DNA of 64,000 nucleotides from Acinetobacter sp. ANC 3929 (lineage in GTDB: Bacteria; Pseudomonadota; Gammaproteobacteria; Pseudomonadales; Moraxellaceae), in assembly GCF_000369405.1 (NCBI RefSeq), contig NZ_KB850000.1:948373-1012372 (forward strand). Direction: 5' to 3'. Below the pieces are notes generated by a model, which searched no databases, was not told the DNA's origin, and was given only the letters and a program-made list of their open reading frames with translations. Below, piece by piece: positions 18,196-28,580 of this stretch. The translations under genes and the position numbers were made by a program. Position 1 is the stretch's first letter. Each line of letters opens with the position of its first letter.

Positions 18196-18974
18196 ACAGC
18201 ACTTCCTTTTTTCACTTTACTTTTCTTCAACATTTCTGCGGCTAAGTTCAAATATGCAATTGCACCTTTTGAACTTTTTTCAAAATAGATCACAGGTAAA
18301 CCATGAGCAGGTGCTTCTGCCAAACGAATATTTCGTGGAATCACCGTTTCATATAGTTTTTTACCAAAATATTGCTCTAACTCTGCTGACACATCACGTG
18401 TCAATGCATTACGAGCGTCATACATGGTACGTAATACCCCAACAATTTCCAAGTTTGGATTAAGGGCTTTTTGTATACGGTCAATGGTCTGTGTTAGATC
18501 AGCCAAACCTTCCAAAGCATAATATTCACATTGCATTGGAATAATTACACCATTGACCGCAGCCAAGGCATTGACGGTAATTAAACTCAGGCTTGGTGCA
18601 CAATCGACAATGATATAATCAAATGCAGCATCTACTTCCTGCAAAGCATTTTTCAGAATAAACTCTCGGCCTTCTTGCTCGGCAATGGCAAGTTCTACAC
18701 CTGCTAGCTCACGGTTTGCACCTAAAACCTTATAACCGACTTCTGCTTTTTGAATCGCAGTTTCAATTGGCACTTCACCCAACAACACATCTGTGACTGA
18801 GTTAAGTAAATCATTCTTTTGAATACCTGACCCCATGGTGGCATTCCCTTGTGAGTCCATATCGACTAACAAGACACGTTTTTTCAAGATCGCCAAAGAG
18901 GCAGCAAGATTGACTGCTGTCGTGGTTTTTCCCACACCACCTTTTTGGTTTGCAATCGCAATAATTTGAGCCAT
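18192..18974 (-). CDS. parA: Chromosome partitioning ATPase ParA
   Basis: Walker-type ATPase (260 residues) that moves ParB-parS complexes over the nucleoid. The deviant Walker A KGGVGKTT is at the N terminus (NQKGGVGKTTTAVNLAA), followed by DMDSQGNAT and DYIIVDCAPS. It lies 18 bp downstream of rsmG and is coupled to parB, the classic rsmG-parA-parB order near the replication origin. Confidence 0.95.
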   Translation of the reverse strand: MAQIIAIANQKGGVGKTTTAVNLAASLAILKKRVLLVDMDSQGNATMGSGIQKNDLLNSVTDVLLGEVPIETAIQKAEVGYKVLGANRELAGVELAIAEQEGREFILKNALQEVDAAFDYIIVDCAPSLSLITVNALAAVNGVIIPMQCEYYALEGLADLTQTIDRIQKALNPNLEIVGVLRTMYDARNALTRDVSAELEQYFGKKLYETVIPRNIRLAEAPAHGLPVIYFEKSSKGAIAYLNLAAEMLKKSKVKKGSAV

Positions 18975-18992
18975 GACTACCCTTAATATTTT

Positions 18993-19628
18993 TTATTGAA
19001 TACGTTGAAGTAAAAGTAAGTGACGCTGTTCATCCAATCTCGGCACACGCAGTTCAATGATCTTACATGAATACTGATCTTTCATTTGCTCAACTTCATC
19101 CTCAGGGATCAAGCCTTTCATTGCAGCAATGATACTTTGCTCATGCATATAAGGCTGTGCTGCATCAACAAAATCGGTCAAAGAAGCAAATGCTCGACTT
19201 GTAATGACATCAAACTGACCAAGTTCACCAATACTATCTTCATTTTCAACACGTGTTTGAACTGCAATTACATTTTTCAGTTTTAAGTCAGCAATAAATT
19301 GCTTCAAGAAACGAATCTTTTTCCCGTTCGAATCTAATAGTACACAAGAACGTTCTGGTTGACATAATGCAATGATCATGCCCGGCATACCACCACCCGT
19401 ACCTACATCTAATAAACGGCCTTGTGGCAAATCACTTAAAATACTTAAACTATCTAATAAATGTTTAACCAACATTTCTTTCGGCTCACGAATGGCCGTT
19501 AAATTGTATGCCTTATTCCATAGCACCAGCGCATCTTGATATTTCAATAAGAGTGTTAGGGCTTCTTCACTTAGGTTGAGACCTAGAGCTTGACTACCTT
19601 GCTTTAATTCTTGAAAAAAAGGATGCAT
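18993..19628 (-). CDS. rsmG: 16S rRNA (guanine527-N7)-methyltransferase
   Basis: Methylates G527 of 16S rRNA with S-adenosylmethionine. The SAM-binding motif LLDVGTGGGMPGMIIAL lies near residue 65, and VITSRAFASL near residue 135 is the RsmG catalytic-loop motif. The ATG at 19628 gives about 211 residues, the family length; an in-frame start 18 codons upstream adds sequence (MYQKSVYCTASLSRCRTV) not expected in RsmG. Confidence 0.93.
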   Translation of the reverse strand: MHPFFQELKQGSQALGLNLSEEALTLLLKYQDALVLWNKAYNLTAIREPKEMLVKHLLDSLSILSDLPQGRLLDVGTGGGMPGMIIALCQPERSCVLLDSNGKKIRFLKQFIADLKLKNVIAVQTRVENEDSIGELGQFDVITSRAFASLTDFVDAAQPYMHEQSIIAAMKGLIPEDEVEQMKDQYSCKIIELRVPRLDEQRHLLLLQRIQ

Positions 19629-19802
19629 AACAGTGCGACATCTCGATAAACTTGCTGTGCAGTATACCGATTTCTGATACAAGGCACAGCAGGACTTGTT
19701 GAACGATTATGCAGTTAAACATTTACAAGCATGATAAACTGCACAATCTATTAAGTTTTTGTCTTTTCTTATGCAAATCACAGATAGACAAAGCATTTTT
19801 TA

Positions 19803-20492
19803 TTATGCGAATGTGCCCTGCTTAATCTGTTGATCAAGCTGCTCCAAACGCTCAGGTGTACCAACATCTACCCAAATTCCTTGCAACTTTTCAGCTGAAA
19901 CTTGCTGCTGCTGCATGGCTTGTTTCAATAATGGTGCTAATGGTCGTTTGCCATTTTCCAAACCAACAAACATTTGTGGTGCCAATACCGCAACTCCACT
20001 ATACGTTAGAGCCTCACCCAGCTGCTCCTGCTCAAAAGTGTAAGCCAAGTCATTTGCAAGGATAAAGTCACCTTTTAAATGCTGAGGTGGATTTTCAACC
20101 AGCACTAAATGCGCTTGCTTATCCTCCAACTGAACATTTAACAATGAGTCAAAATCCATTGTGGTCCAGACATCACCATTCACTAGAATAAAAGGCTCAT
20201 CACCCAGCAATGGCAATGCATTGATGATCCCTCCAGCGGTTTCCAAGCCTTCACCTTCGTGTGACCACAAAATAGTAACACCGAACTGAGAACCATCACC
20301 TAAAGCAGTAGCAAGCTTTTCACCCAACCATGCTGTATTAATCACAATCTCGGTAATGCCTATTTTTTGCAGCTTTTCGATATGCCAAACAATCAATGGT
20401 TTGCCACCAACTTCGAGTAAAGGCTTTGGGGTATGTAAGGTCAAAGGACGCATACGATTACCCAAGCCCGCAGCAAGAATCATCGCTTTCAT
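19803..20492 (-). CDS. murU: N-acetylmuramate alpha-1-phosphate uridylyltransferase
   Basis: Sugar nucleotidyltransferase of 229 residues opening with MKAMILAAGLGNRMRPLT and TPKPLLEVGGKPLI. By homology and by position next to amgK it is MurU of the peptidoglycan-recycling shunt, which makes UDP-MurNAc and bypasses de novo MurA steps. That route underlies intrinsic fosfomycin tolerance in Pseudomonas. Its start overlaps the amgK stop. Confidence 0.87.
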   Translation of the reverse strand: MKAMILAAGLGNRMRPLTLHTPKPLLEVGGKPLIVWHIEKLQKIGITEIVINTAWLGEKLATALGDGSQFGVTILWSHEGEGLETAGGIINALPLLGDEPFILVNGDVWTTMDFDSLLNVQLEDKQAHLVLVENPPQHLKGDFILANDLAYTFEQEQLGEALTYSGVAVLAPQMFVGLENGKRPLAPLLKQAMQQQQVSAEKLQGIWVDVGTPERLEQLDQQIKQGTFA

Positions 20493-21505
20493 TAGGCTGC
20501 AACCTCATAACTGCCATATTTTTCAACAAACTTCGGCATCACGATTTCACGAATGAATTGCATAAAGTCATTCAGTTCATCATATCCATGGCTTTCTTCC
20601 AGTAAATACCACATCACGCGCGGTAAATCCTTTAAATAACCTGACTTGCCATCACGTTCAAATAAACGCACAAAAATACCAAGAATTTTAAGGTGACGTT
20701 GAATTGCCATCAAATCTGCATCACGCTTGAACTGCTCAAAACTACGGTTTTGTTTCGCAGTTGCAGGTAAGAGCTTATAAAACACCTCAAACCATTCATA
20801 AACACGCTCAGCATTCCATTGTACGTAGGCATCACGTGTAATCGAAATTAGGTCATATGTATCCGCACCAATCACCGCGTCTTGAAAATCAATCACCCCC
20901 AGCTCTTGCTCATTTTCGATTTTCATCAAATTACGACTGTGAAAATCACGATGAACGATCACTTGTGGCTGCTGAGTCGCTTCAATCGCAAGAAAGTCAA
21001 AAGCTTGTTCGATTGTTTCAAGTTGCTGCTCTGTCGGCTGAATTTGCAAAGATGGCAACATCCAGTCGGTCAACAGACGCATTTCTGTCATCAACTTTTC
21101 ATAAGAATAAGCTGGCAATTGCGTATCCGCATTGATCTGCTGTAACTCAATCAGTTGCTTGAAACTTTGTGCATAGTATTGATCGACTGTCTCATCATTG
21201 AGTAAAGTTGATAAAACAACATCACCAAAATCTTCTAGCAACAACAACCCTAAAGTTAAGTCTTTCGCAACGATATGCGGTACACGCACACCATTTTTGT
21301 CAAAAAACTCATCGATGCTAACAAATGGAATACAATCTTCTTTTTCAGGCGGTGCATCCATGAGCATATATGTTTTGTTTTGTAACTTAATTCGCGCATA
21401 GCGGCGAAAGCTTGCATCTCCTGCCAAAAAGTTGATCTCAAATTGATCAGATTGAAGGGTGGCTTGAAGCCAAGTTTGTATCAATTGTTCACGTTGTGTA
21501 TTCAT
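20492..21505 (-). CDS. amgK: Anomeric N-acetylmuramate/N-acetylglucosamine kinase
   Basis: Aminoglycoside-phosphotransferase fold kinase. The catalytic loop VIHRDFHSRNLM lies near residue 185 and the metal motif VIDFQDA shortly after. It phosphorylates the anomeric hydroxyl of MurNAc, and MurU uses the product. About 337 residues from the ATG at 21505; a TTG two codons upstream is possible. The divergent lptD begins about 120 bp away, an arrangement also known in Pseudomonas. Confidence 0.87.
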   Translation of the reverse strand: MNTQREQLIQTWLQATLQSDQFEINFLAGDASFRRYARIKLQNKTYMLMDAPPEKEDCIPFVSIDEFFDKNGVRVPHIVAKDLTLGLLLLEDFGDVVLSTLLNDETVDQYYAQSFKQLIELQQINADTQLPAYSYEKLMTEMRLLTDWMLPSLQIQPTEQQLETIEQAFDFLAIEATQQPQVIVHRDFHSRNLMKIENEQELGVIDFQDAVIGADTYDLISITRDAYVQWNAERVYEWFEVFYKLLPATAKQNRSFEQFKRDADLMAIQRHLKILGIFVRLFERDGKSGYLKDLPRVMWYLLEESHGYDELNDFMQFIREIVMPKFVEKYGSYEVAA

Positions 21506-21623
21506 TTGCAATAAAATCTAAAACTAGCTGAGATTTTGAAAGCTTAAGTGTAGCCACTTATCAACTTTTTCTCTATGATGCGACAATAATTAATTGTGAA
21601 TTAGCGTATTGGTTAATGAGACA

Positions 21624-24095
21624 ATGAAACATCAGTTTAAATTTAATCCTTTAGCAACAGCTATTTTGACACTCTTGTGTGGCGGCTCGATCCAATCAGG
21701 TTTCGCGGCACCAGCTGATGCTGTCTCTACGCTTGACAACAAACAGCTTAAAGCAGCAATTCCAAATCAGGGACAGCAAGATCAGGAAAGTTATCCTGGG
21801 GAAAGTTTTTTCCAGCAATATTATGTAGATAAATCAGCACCAGAAGCACAGTTGCGTGATAATCGTTATCTAAGCTCTTCATTTTGCCAAGGAACGTGGG
21901 TCACCCCGATTAATCCTCAAGCAAAAGTAGGCGATGCGAGCACAACAACTTCAGTGCTCACTGCTGATTATGGGCATTACAACCCAACTGGCGATTCTGT
22001 TTTGCAAGGCAATGTAGTGATTGATCAAGAAGGCCGCACCATCCGTGCTGACCAAGTCACGATCGACTCGACACAAACATTTGCCAATGCTGAAGGCCGT
22101 GTCCAGATTGCTCAATCAGGCTTACTCACCCAAAGTGATGCGATTAACTATAATTTAAAGACCCAAACAGGTGATTTAAACAATAGTTTCTATATCTCTG
22201 AGCAACAACACGCGCATGGTCATGCAAACCAAATTAAACGTGCCAATGAAAATTTAGTTATTTTTAAAGATGCAAGCTATACAGCCTGCCCGCCTGAACA
22301 GAAACCAGCATGGAAAATTCAGGCCAAAGAAATTGAATTAAACCAAGATACAGGTCGCGGTGTCACCCGCAATACAAAACTCTATATTAAAGATGTTCCT
22401 GTATTAGCAGTGCCTTATTTCAATTTCCCGATTGATGACCGTCGCACCACTGGTCTTCTCAGCCCAAACTTTGGTTATAGCAATGACGGTGGCGCGCAAT
22501 TAATCACTCCAATTTATCTCAATCTAGCACCTAATTACGATCTCACACTTACACCAAGCTATATGAGTAAACGTGGTCCAAAATTAGATGCAGACTTCCG
22601 CTATATGACTGAGAACTTTGGTGCAGGTCGTATTTGGGGTGGTTATATTGCAAGTGACAATCAGTATGGCAATGAAGCACGTGATGATCTTCATTTTATT
22701 CATAATTGGCGGATCAACAATCAATGGTCAACCAATTTAGAATATAACTATGCCTCTGATAAAGACTACTTTGCAGACTTTAACAATAATCCAAACACCA
22801 GAACGGATCTAAATTTACGCCGTGCTTGGGAACTTAACTATCAAAATGGAATTCCCGGGCTGAGAGCTCAGTTAAAAGTTGAAGACTTCCAAACACTAGA
22901 TAAAACTGTAAAAGATGTAGACAAGCCCTACGCTCGTCTTCCGCAATTTTTATTAAACTACGTCACAGGCGATCCACAAGGCCTACAGTATGAGTTTAAT
23001 AATGACACAGCCTACTTCAAAAAGTCTGTGAATGATGGCTCGGCACTGGAATCAAGCGGTACCCGTATTTACAACCAGTTTGCGGTTCGCTACAACTATT
23101 TGACCCCATCTTGGTTCTATGCAATTCCAGAAGTTTCTGTTCGTAGTATCAATACCTTCTTTGATCAAAGTTCAAAAGAAGGTCGAGGGCTTTCAGCTTC
23201 TGATGATTTAGAAAAATCAGTTGTTGTTCCTCAATTCACTTTTGCAACGGGCGTCACTTTCGAAAAAGAAGGCAAATACTTACAAAGCATTTCTCCTCGT
23301 GCCTTTTATGCATATTCACCTTATAAAAATCAAGATGATCATCCAAACTTTGACTCAACCACTGCGTCAATCAACTATGATCAACTGTTCAACCCATATC
23401 GTTTTTATGGGCATGACCGTTTAGATGACAACAACTTTCTATCACTCGGCGTTACTTATAGTTTATTAGATACCGAAGGCCTCGAGCGAATTAAAGCAAG
23501 CGTAGGTCAAAGTTATTATTTTAGTGATCGCCGCGTAAGCTTAAATGAAAAGCTTGACGATTTTGACACTCAAAATCGCACAGGTCCGATTGTTAGCTTA
23601 TCAAGCCAGCTCAATCAAAACGTGACCATCTCTTCAAACTCGGCGTGGATGTCCAATGGTGATAATGCGCAAAGAGATTTCCAAGCCTATTACACAGGTG
23701 AAAAAGGCAATCTTTACAATTTAGGCTATTTCTATCGTAAAGACATTACAGATCGCCAACATGCCTATGATCAAGTTGTTGCATCCTTTATACAACCGAT
23801 AAAAGACAATTGGCGTATTATGGGTCACGCTCAATACGACATAGACAACAACGTGATGCGTGAATATTTACTTGGTGTAAATTATGAGTCTTGTTGTTGG
23901 GCTGTTTCAGTATACGGCCGTTCTTACTATAACGATCTGGATGATCCAAATACTCCAGATGTTCGTAAAAAGAATGCGGTTATGGCTGAGTTCACCCTAA
24001 AAGGCTTAGGTGCTTTAAACAATAAGCTTGCCTCTCTCCTCGAAAACAGAGTTTTAGGTTTCAACAAAATTAATCAATCTTGGACACAACGTTAA
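21624..24095 (+). CDS. lptD: LPS-assembly protein LptD
   Basis: Outer-membrane beta-barrel that inserts lipopolysaccharide into the outer leaflet with LptE. It has a signal peptide ending near SIQSGFA. A jellyroll (OstA) domain follows (YNPTGDSVLQGNVVIDQEGR), then a long barrel rich in Tyr and Asp. Cysteines for the inter-domain disulfides are present: SSFCQG, YTACPP and the late CC pair in YESCCWAV. The ATG at 21624 gives 823 residues; the in-frame TTG at 21609 is unlikely. Its stop overlaps the surA start. Confidence 0.95.
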   Translation: MKHQFKFNPLATAILTLLCGGSIQSGFAAPADAVSTLDNKQLKAAIPNQGQQDQESYPGESFFQQYYVDKSAPEAQLRDNRYLSSSFCQGTWVTPINPQAKVGDASTTTSVLTADYGHYNPTGDSVLQGNVVIDQEGRTIRADQVTIDSTQTFANAEGRVQIAQSGLLTQSDAINYNLKTQTGDLNNSFYISEQQHAHGHANQIKRANENLVIFKDASYTACPPEQKPAWKIQAKEIELNQDTGRGVTRNTKLYIKDVPVLAVPYFNFPIDDRRTTGLLSPNFGYSNDGGAQLITPIYLNLAPNYDLTLTPSYMSKRGPKLDADFRYMTENFGAGRIWGGYIASDNQYGNEARDDLHFIHNWRINNQWSTNLEYNYASDKDYFADFNNNPNTRTDLNLRRAWELNYQNGIPGLRAQLKVEDFQTLDKTVKDVDKPYARLPQFLLNYVTGDPQGLQYEFNNDTAYFKKSVNDGSALESSGTRIYNQFAVRYNYLTPSWFYAIPEVSVRSINTFFDQSSKEGRGLSASDDLEKSVVVPQFTFATGVTFEKEGKYLQSISPRAFYAYSPYKNQDDHPNFDSTTASINYDQLFNPYRFYGHDRLDDNNFLSLGVTYSLLDTEGLERIKASVGQSYYFSDRRVSLNEKLDDFDTQNRTGPIVSLSSQLNQNVTISSNSAWMSNGDNAQRDFQAYYTGEKGNLYNLGYFYRKDITDRQHAYDQVVASFIQPIKDNWRIMGHAQYDIDNNVMREYLLGVNYESCCWAVSVYGRSYYNDLDDPNTPDVRKKNAVMAEFTLKGLGALNNKLASLLENRVLGFNKINQSWTQR

Positions 24096-25408
24096 TGAAG
24101 ATAAAACCTTTTCAACATATCTTTAAAGCGACTGTTCTCGCTGCCCTAATTTCTTCATCAATGCAAAGCTTTGCACAACCTACGGATGAGGTTGTTGCAG
24201 TTGTGGATAGTAGTGTTATTCTAAAAAGTGATTTAGATCAAGGGATTGCAGAGACAGAACATCAATTAAAAGCGCAAAATAAAACAGTCCCACCACAGCA
24301 GTACCTACAAATGCAGGTGCTTGATCAATTGATCATTCGCCAAGCACAATTGGAACAAGTCAAACGTTACGGCATTAAACCAGATGAAAAAAGTTTAAAT
24401 GCGGCTGTACTAAAAGTGGCAAACCAATCAGGTGCCAACAGCCTAGAAGCATTTCAACAAAAATTAGATGCGATTGCACCAGGTACTTACGAGAATTTAC
24501 GTAACCGTGTTGCAGAAGATCTAGCCATTGGCCGCTTACGCCAACAACAAGTGATGTCACGTATCAAAATCAGTGATCACGATGTTGAAAACTTCTTGAA
24601 ATCCCCAGAAGGTCAAGCTGCGCTCGGTACACAGGTTCATGTCATTCACATGCGTATTGCAGGTGAAAATACAAATGATGTACAACAAGTTGCGCAGCAA
24701 GTGAAGCAAGCTCTGGCAACGAGTGATGACCCTAAAGGGATTAGCTCCAAGCTCTCCACTTCAGCTGTAAAAGTTGATGGCCTAGATATGGGTTTCCGCT
24801 CATTATCAGAAATTCCTACCGAACTTTCAGCACGTATTGCGCCACTACAAGTTGGGCAAACCACTGAACTCATCAATGTTCGTGATGGTGTGCATGTGTT
24901 AAAGTTGCTCGAGCGTAAACAGAATGAGCAAAAAGCATTAGTTCCACAGTATCAAACTCGCCACATTTTGATTCAATCATCAGAAGTGGTTAGCTTGGAT
25001 CGTGCAAAACAAATGATTGATAGTCTCTACAATCGCGCTAAAGCGGGCGATGATTTTGCCACTTTAGCTGCAACTTATTCAAATGACACAGGTTCAGCTC
25101 GTGATGGTGGTAGCTTAGGTTGGGTTAGCCCAGGTGTTATGGTTCCTGAATTTGAAAAAGTAATGAAAGAAACACCTGTTGGACAAATCAGTAAACCATT
25201 CCAGAGCCAATTTGGTTGGCATATCCTACAAGTCATGGGTACGCGTGAACAAGATATGACCAAGGAAGTACAAGAGCGTATGGCACGTCAAATCTTAGGC
25301 GAACGTCAGTTTGATACCGAAGTTGACAGTTGGATGCGTGAACTTCGCGCCAATGCATATGTCGAAATTAAAGATCCAAGCCTAGACTCAAAAGCACAAC
25401 AGAAATAA
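24095..25408 (+). CDS. surA: Periplasmic chaperone/peptidyl-prolyl isomerase SurA
   Basis: Folds outer-membrane proteins, LptD among them, in the periplasm. A signal peptide ends at QSFA. An N-terminal SurA domain follows (DEVVAVVDSSVILKSDL), then two parvulin domains; the second is clear from TRHILIQSSEVVS, GGSLGWVSPGVMVPEFE and SQFGWHILQVMG. About 437 residues. The ATG overlaps the lptD stop (TAATG), so the two are coupled. Confidence 0.94.
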   Translation: MKIKPFQHIFKATVLAALISSSMQSFAQPTDEVVAVVDSSVILKSDLDQGIAETEHQLKAQNKTVPPQQYLQMQVLDQLIIRQAQLEQVKRYGIKPDEKSLNAAVLKVANQSGANSLEAFQQKLDAIAPGTYENLRNRVAEDLAIGRLRQQQVMSRIKISDHDVENFLKSPEGQAALGTQVHVIHMRIAGENTNDVQQVAQQVKQALATSDDPKGISSKLSTSAVKVDGLDMGFRSLSEIPTELSARIAPLQVGQTTELINVRDGVHVLKLLERKQNEQKALVPQYQTRHILIQSSEVVSLDRAKQMIDSLYNRAKAGDDFATLAATYSNDTGSARDGGSLGWVSPGVMVPEFEKVMKETPVGQISKPFQSQFGWHILQVMGTREQDMTKEVQERMARQILGERQFDTEVDSWMRELRANAYVEIKDPSLDSKAQQK

Positions 25409-25414
25409 CAAGTT

Positions 25415-25443
25415 AAAAATGCCAGCAATTGCTGGCATTTTTA
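25415..25443 (+). terminator. Terminator after surA
   Basis: Stem AATGCCAGC/GCTGGCATT with a 4-nt loop followed by a T-run, starting 7 bp after the surA stop. The A-run on its left allows weak action from the other side as well. Confidence 0.85.
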
Positions 25444-25461
25444 TTCCCCAAAATAGAAATA

Positions 25462-25490
25462 AAAAAATAGCGGCAAATGCCGCTATTTTT
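25462..25490 (-). terminator. Terminator after fba
   Basis: Stem AAATAGCGGC/GCCGCTATTT with an AAAT loop and A/T runs on both sides, lying just beyond the fba stop on the minus strand. With 25415-25443 it makes a back-to-back terminator pair between convergent genes. Confidence 0.8.
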
Positions 25491-25506
25491 CTGCATTACA
25501 AATTCA

Positions 25507-26544
25507 TTATTTGTAACGATCAACCATTTTCTCTAAAGAAATTGGACGAATCTTATCTGCATTACCCGCTGTACCGAATGCTTCGTAACGCGCAACACAA
25601 ATCTCTTTCATTGCTACAACTGTTTCACCAAAGAATTTACGTGGGTCAAATTCACTTGGTTTCTCAGCCATCATACGACGCATTGCGCCAGTAGAAGCCA
25701 GACGTAAATCGGTATCAATGTTAATCTTACGCACACCATGCTTAATCGCTTCTACAAGCTGATCAACAGGCACACCATAAGTTTCTTTAATATCACCGCC
25801 ATACTGGTTAATCACCGCTAACCACTCTTGTGGTACAGAGCTAGAACCATGCATAACAAGATGCGTATTTGGTAATGCAGCATGAATTTCTTTAATGCGG
25901 TCAATTGCCAAGATATCGCCTGTAGGTGGACGAGTAAACTTGTATGCACCGTGTGAAGTACCGACAGCAATCGCCAAAGCATCTACATTGGTATCAGCAA
26001 CAAACTGAGTTGCTTCTTCAACAGATGTTAATAACTGAGAATGGTCAAGTACACCTTCTGCACCCACACCATCTTCTTCACCCGCCATACCAGTTTCAAG
26101 GCTACCTAAGCAACCGATTTCACCTTCAACAGAGACACCACATGCATGCGCAATAGATACAACTCGACGCGTTACATCAACATTGTAATCATATGATGTT
26201 GGTGTTTTGCCATCTTCGCCCAACGAACCATCCATCATAACTGAGCTAAAGCCCAACTGGATTGAACGCTGACAAATATCAGGGCTAGTACCATGATCTT
26301 GATGCATTACCACTGGGATATGCGGCCATTCTTCAATCGCAGCTAAAATAAGGTGACGTAAGAAAGGTGCACCTGCATATTTACGCGCACCAGCCGAAGC
26401 TTGCACGATCACAGGTGAATTGGTTGCATCCGCAGCGAGCATGATTGCACGCATTTGTTCTAAGTTGTTTACGTTAAACGCTGGTACGCCGTAGTTATGT
26501 TCTGCAGCGTGATCCAAGAGCTGGCGCATTGAGATTAGAGCCAT
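25507..26544 (-). CDS. fba: Class II fructose-bisphosphate aldolase
   Basis: Zinc-dependent aldolase of glycolysis and gluconeogenesis. It begins [27 protein letters not shown]. Metal and catalytic segments include [10 protein letters not shown] near residue 80, VEGEIGCLG near 140, and VMHGSSSVP near 235. At 345 residues it fits the class IIB long form. Terminators flank it on both sides, so it is a single-gene unit. Confidence 0.95.
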   Translation of the reverse strand: MALISMRQLLDHAAEHNYGVPAFNVNNLEQMRAIMLAADATNSPVIVQASAGARKYAGAPFLRHLILAAIEEWPHIPVVMHQDHGTSPDICQRSIQLGFSSVMMDGSLGEDGKTPTSYDYNVDVTRRVVSIAHACGVSVEGEIGCLGSLETGMAGEEDGVGAEGVLDHSQLLTSVEEATQFVADTNVDALAIAVGTSHGAYKFTRPPTGDILAIDRIKEIHAALPNTHLVMHGSSSVPQEWLAVINQYGGDIKETYGVPVDQLVEAIKHGVRKINIDTDLRLASTGAMRRMMAEKPSEFDPRKFFGETVVAMKEICVARYEAFGTAGNADKIRPISLEKMVDRYK

Positions 26545-26673
26545 AATATCCTCCCAGGTAATGCGGCATATTCTACATGTTGATCTATTTCAATTCAGCA
26601 ACTAATCACAGTAATTCTAAAAAAATCTTTAATCTTTTGTGTAATTTGAGTAGTAATTCTTACTAAATAATCG

Positions 26674-26707
26674 AAAAAGCCAAATCACAGAATGATTTGG
26701 CTTTTTT
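26674..26707. terminator. Terminator between fba promoter region and helicase gene
   Basis: Stem AAAAAGCCAAATCA/TGATTTGGCTTTTT with a 5-nt loop and U-run potential on both strands. It lies about 50 bp past the stop of the DEAD-box helicase gene and ends that minus-strand transcript. Confidence 0.82.
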
Positions 26708-26756
26708 TAGAGAAATTTTCTTGTTCTTAAAACATCTAAACAAGACTGATCAAGTC

Positions 26757-27908
26757 TTAGCAATAGCCTTCTAAACGAGTTAACGGCAATTTTTTACCAA
26801 TCGCTTTTTCGATTTCTGGCAAATAGAATGCATCATCTTCCGACAAGAAACTAATACTCACACCTTGCGCACCCGCACGACCAGTACGACCAATACGATG
26901 CACATAATCATCAGATTGCTCAGGTAGAGTAAAGTTAATCACATGTGAAACGCCGTCTACATGAATACCACGACCCGCAACATCTGTTGCAATCATAATA
27001 TTGTTCTTACCTTGCTTAAATTGGTCGAGCATCTTTAAACGCTTATCTTGGGCAATTTCACCAGATAACATACCAACTTTATAGCCATCACGTTTCAAAT
27101 GATCATACAAGCGACGAACCTGATCTCGGCGATTCGCAAAGATCATCACCTTATCGATTGGCTCTTCTCTTAAAATTTCTTGTAAAAGCTTATATTTGTC
27201 TTCTTTCGCAACGACATAGACACGTTGCTCTACATCGCTATTGGTTTTTTGCTCAGGTTCAATTTCTACCGTAACCGGTTCAAATAACCACTGACGTGCA
27301 AGATTTAAAACATCATAGCTAAATGTTGCAGAGAACATTAAAGTCTGGCGCTGTTCTTTAAACGGTGAATAGCGAACGATTCGTTTAACCGATGGAATAA
27401 AGCCCATATCAAGCAAACGATCAGCTTCATCAATCACCAAAAATTCGATTTTATCCAACCAAACTTCTTTCTGCTCAACAAAATCAATCAAACGCCCTGG
27501 TGTTGCAACAATAATATCAACGAAGTTACGATCCAGCATTTTCTTTTGTTTTTCAAAATCCACACCGCCCAACAAGGTCACAAGATGCAAATTTGAAAAT
27601 TTCGTGAGTGCTTGCGCATCACTTTCAATCTGTAACGCCAACTCGCGTGTTGGCGCTAAAATTAACGCACGTGGCTCGCCACGGAAACGTTGCTCTTGAA
27701 CTGGATTATTTAATAGATCATTGATCACACTAATCAAAAAGGCAGCTGTTTTACCAGTACCCGTTTGCGCTCGACCAATGGCATCATGCCCTGCTAATGT
27801 ATATTTTAAAACCTTTTGCTGAATTGGGGTCATTTGTGTAAAACCCAAAGCATCAATCGCTTTTTTCAACTGCGGATGTAAATTTAAGGTTTCAAAACCA
27901 GATGTCAT
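26757..27908 (-). CDS. rhlB: DEAD-box ATP-dependent RNA helicase (RhlB-like)
   Basis: RNA helicase of about 383 residues. Motifs in order: the Q motif (TPIQQ), motif I AQTGTGKT, PTRELALQ, motif II DEAD (VIDEADRLL), SAT, and motif VI HRIGRTGRAG. The ATG at 27908 matches the start expected for the family; an upstream in-frame start adds 20 hydrophobic residues that do not belong. It lacks the long basic tail of RhlE or DeaD, so RhlB (a degradosome partner elsewhere) is the best name, though not certain. Confidence 0.85.
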   Translation of the reverse strand: MTSGFETLNLHPQLKKAIDALGFTQMTPIQQKVLKYTLAGHDAIGRAQTGTGKTAAFLISVINDLLNNPVQEQRFRGEPRALILAPTRELALQIESDAQALTKFSNLHLVTLLGGVDFEKQKKMLDRNFVDIIVATPGRLIDFVEQKEVWLDKIEFLVIDEADRLLDMGFIPSVKRIVRYSPFKEQRQTLMFSATFSYDVLNLARQWLFEPVTVEIEPEQKTNSDVEQRVYVVAKEDKYKLLQEILREEPIDKVMIFANRRDQVRRLYDHLKRDGYKVGMLSGEIAQDKRLKMLDQFKQGKNNIMIATDVAGRGIHVDGVSHVINFTLPEQSDDYVHRIGRTGRAGAQGVSISFLSEDDAFYLPEIEKAIGKKLPLTRLEGYC

Positions 27909-27967
27909 ATATGCACTCGAACCATCAATGAGCAAAATAAAGTCGCTATTATAAACTATAAAAAACA

Positions 27968-27998
27968 AAAACGCCCCAATCTTATTGGGGCGTTTTTT
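27968..27998 (-). terminator. Terminator after the cold-shock gene
   Basis: Perfect stem AAAACGCCCCAAT/ATTGGGGCGTTTT with a 3-nt loop and A/T tracts on both sides, 20 bp beyond the stop of the cold-shock gene on the minus strand. Confidence 0.85.
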
Positions 27999-28017
27999 AT
28001 TGCGTTAAGGCAACAAA

Positions 28018-28230
28018 TTAGTCTAAAGGCTGAACGTTTTCAGCCTGGAAACCTTTTTGTCCTTGAACAACACTGAATTCTACGCGTTGGCCGTCACGTA
28101 AAGAACGGTGGCCATCACCCATAATTGCGCGGAAATGAACAAATACGTCATCACCACCATTACGCTGAATAAAACCAAAGCCTTTAGTGTCGTTAAACCA
28201 CTTTACTACGCCTTGTTCACGAGCTGTCAT
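28018..28230 (-). CDS. Cold-shock domain protein
   Basis: A 70-residue single cold-shock domain protein that binds single-stranded RNA or DNA and acts as an RNA chaperone. The RNP1 motif KGFGFIQ (residues 16-22) and RNP2 motif VFVHF (29-33) are intact. Which Csp paralogue it is, and whether cold induces it, cannot be read from the protein alone. Confidence 0.93.
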   Translation of the reverse strand: MTAREQGVVKWFNDTKGFGFIQRNGGDDVFVHFRAIMGDGHRSLRDGQRVEFSVVQGQKGFQAENVQPLD

Positions 28231-28580
28231 AAGTCAATCCTCAGATATTGAAAGATAAGGACCTTCCGGTGTTGCAAACAGCAGAGCCAACAAGGTTTTA
28301 AAATATTTATAATTTTAAAGCTTGTAATCATTCTGTAAAACTATCAACAATTTCCGGTTACATCCATTTGTTATAGAGTTTAATATAATAAAATTTAATT
28401 AAACACTTTCTAAAACGCATCGAGCTTATCATGGGTTTATGATAATTAATAGAAGTTTTTTTAGTTATTTCCGATATTTCTATCTGTTTTTTTCAATAAT
28501 TTAGCTGTTTTTTTAATGGAATTTTTCTCTCAAAAATTACGCGAAAATTTGTTAATATGATAATGAAAAAATCGATTTAG
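28231..28580. other. Divergent intergenic region between a cold-shock gene and tusA
   Basis: 350 A+T-rich bases with no ORF of note. It should hold the promoter and leader of the cold-shock gene (minus strand) and the promoter of the TusA-like gene (plus strand). Cold-shock genes often have long structured leaders, and the space would allow one. The T-rich run near 28486-28515 is striking but has no clear stem. Confidence 0.5.

Noticed and set aside
25944..26156. Open frame on the plus strand within fba, and many similar frames opposite real genes
   Set aside because: They run antisense to strongly conserved coding regions, with no ribosome binding sites or family matches.
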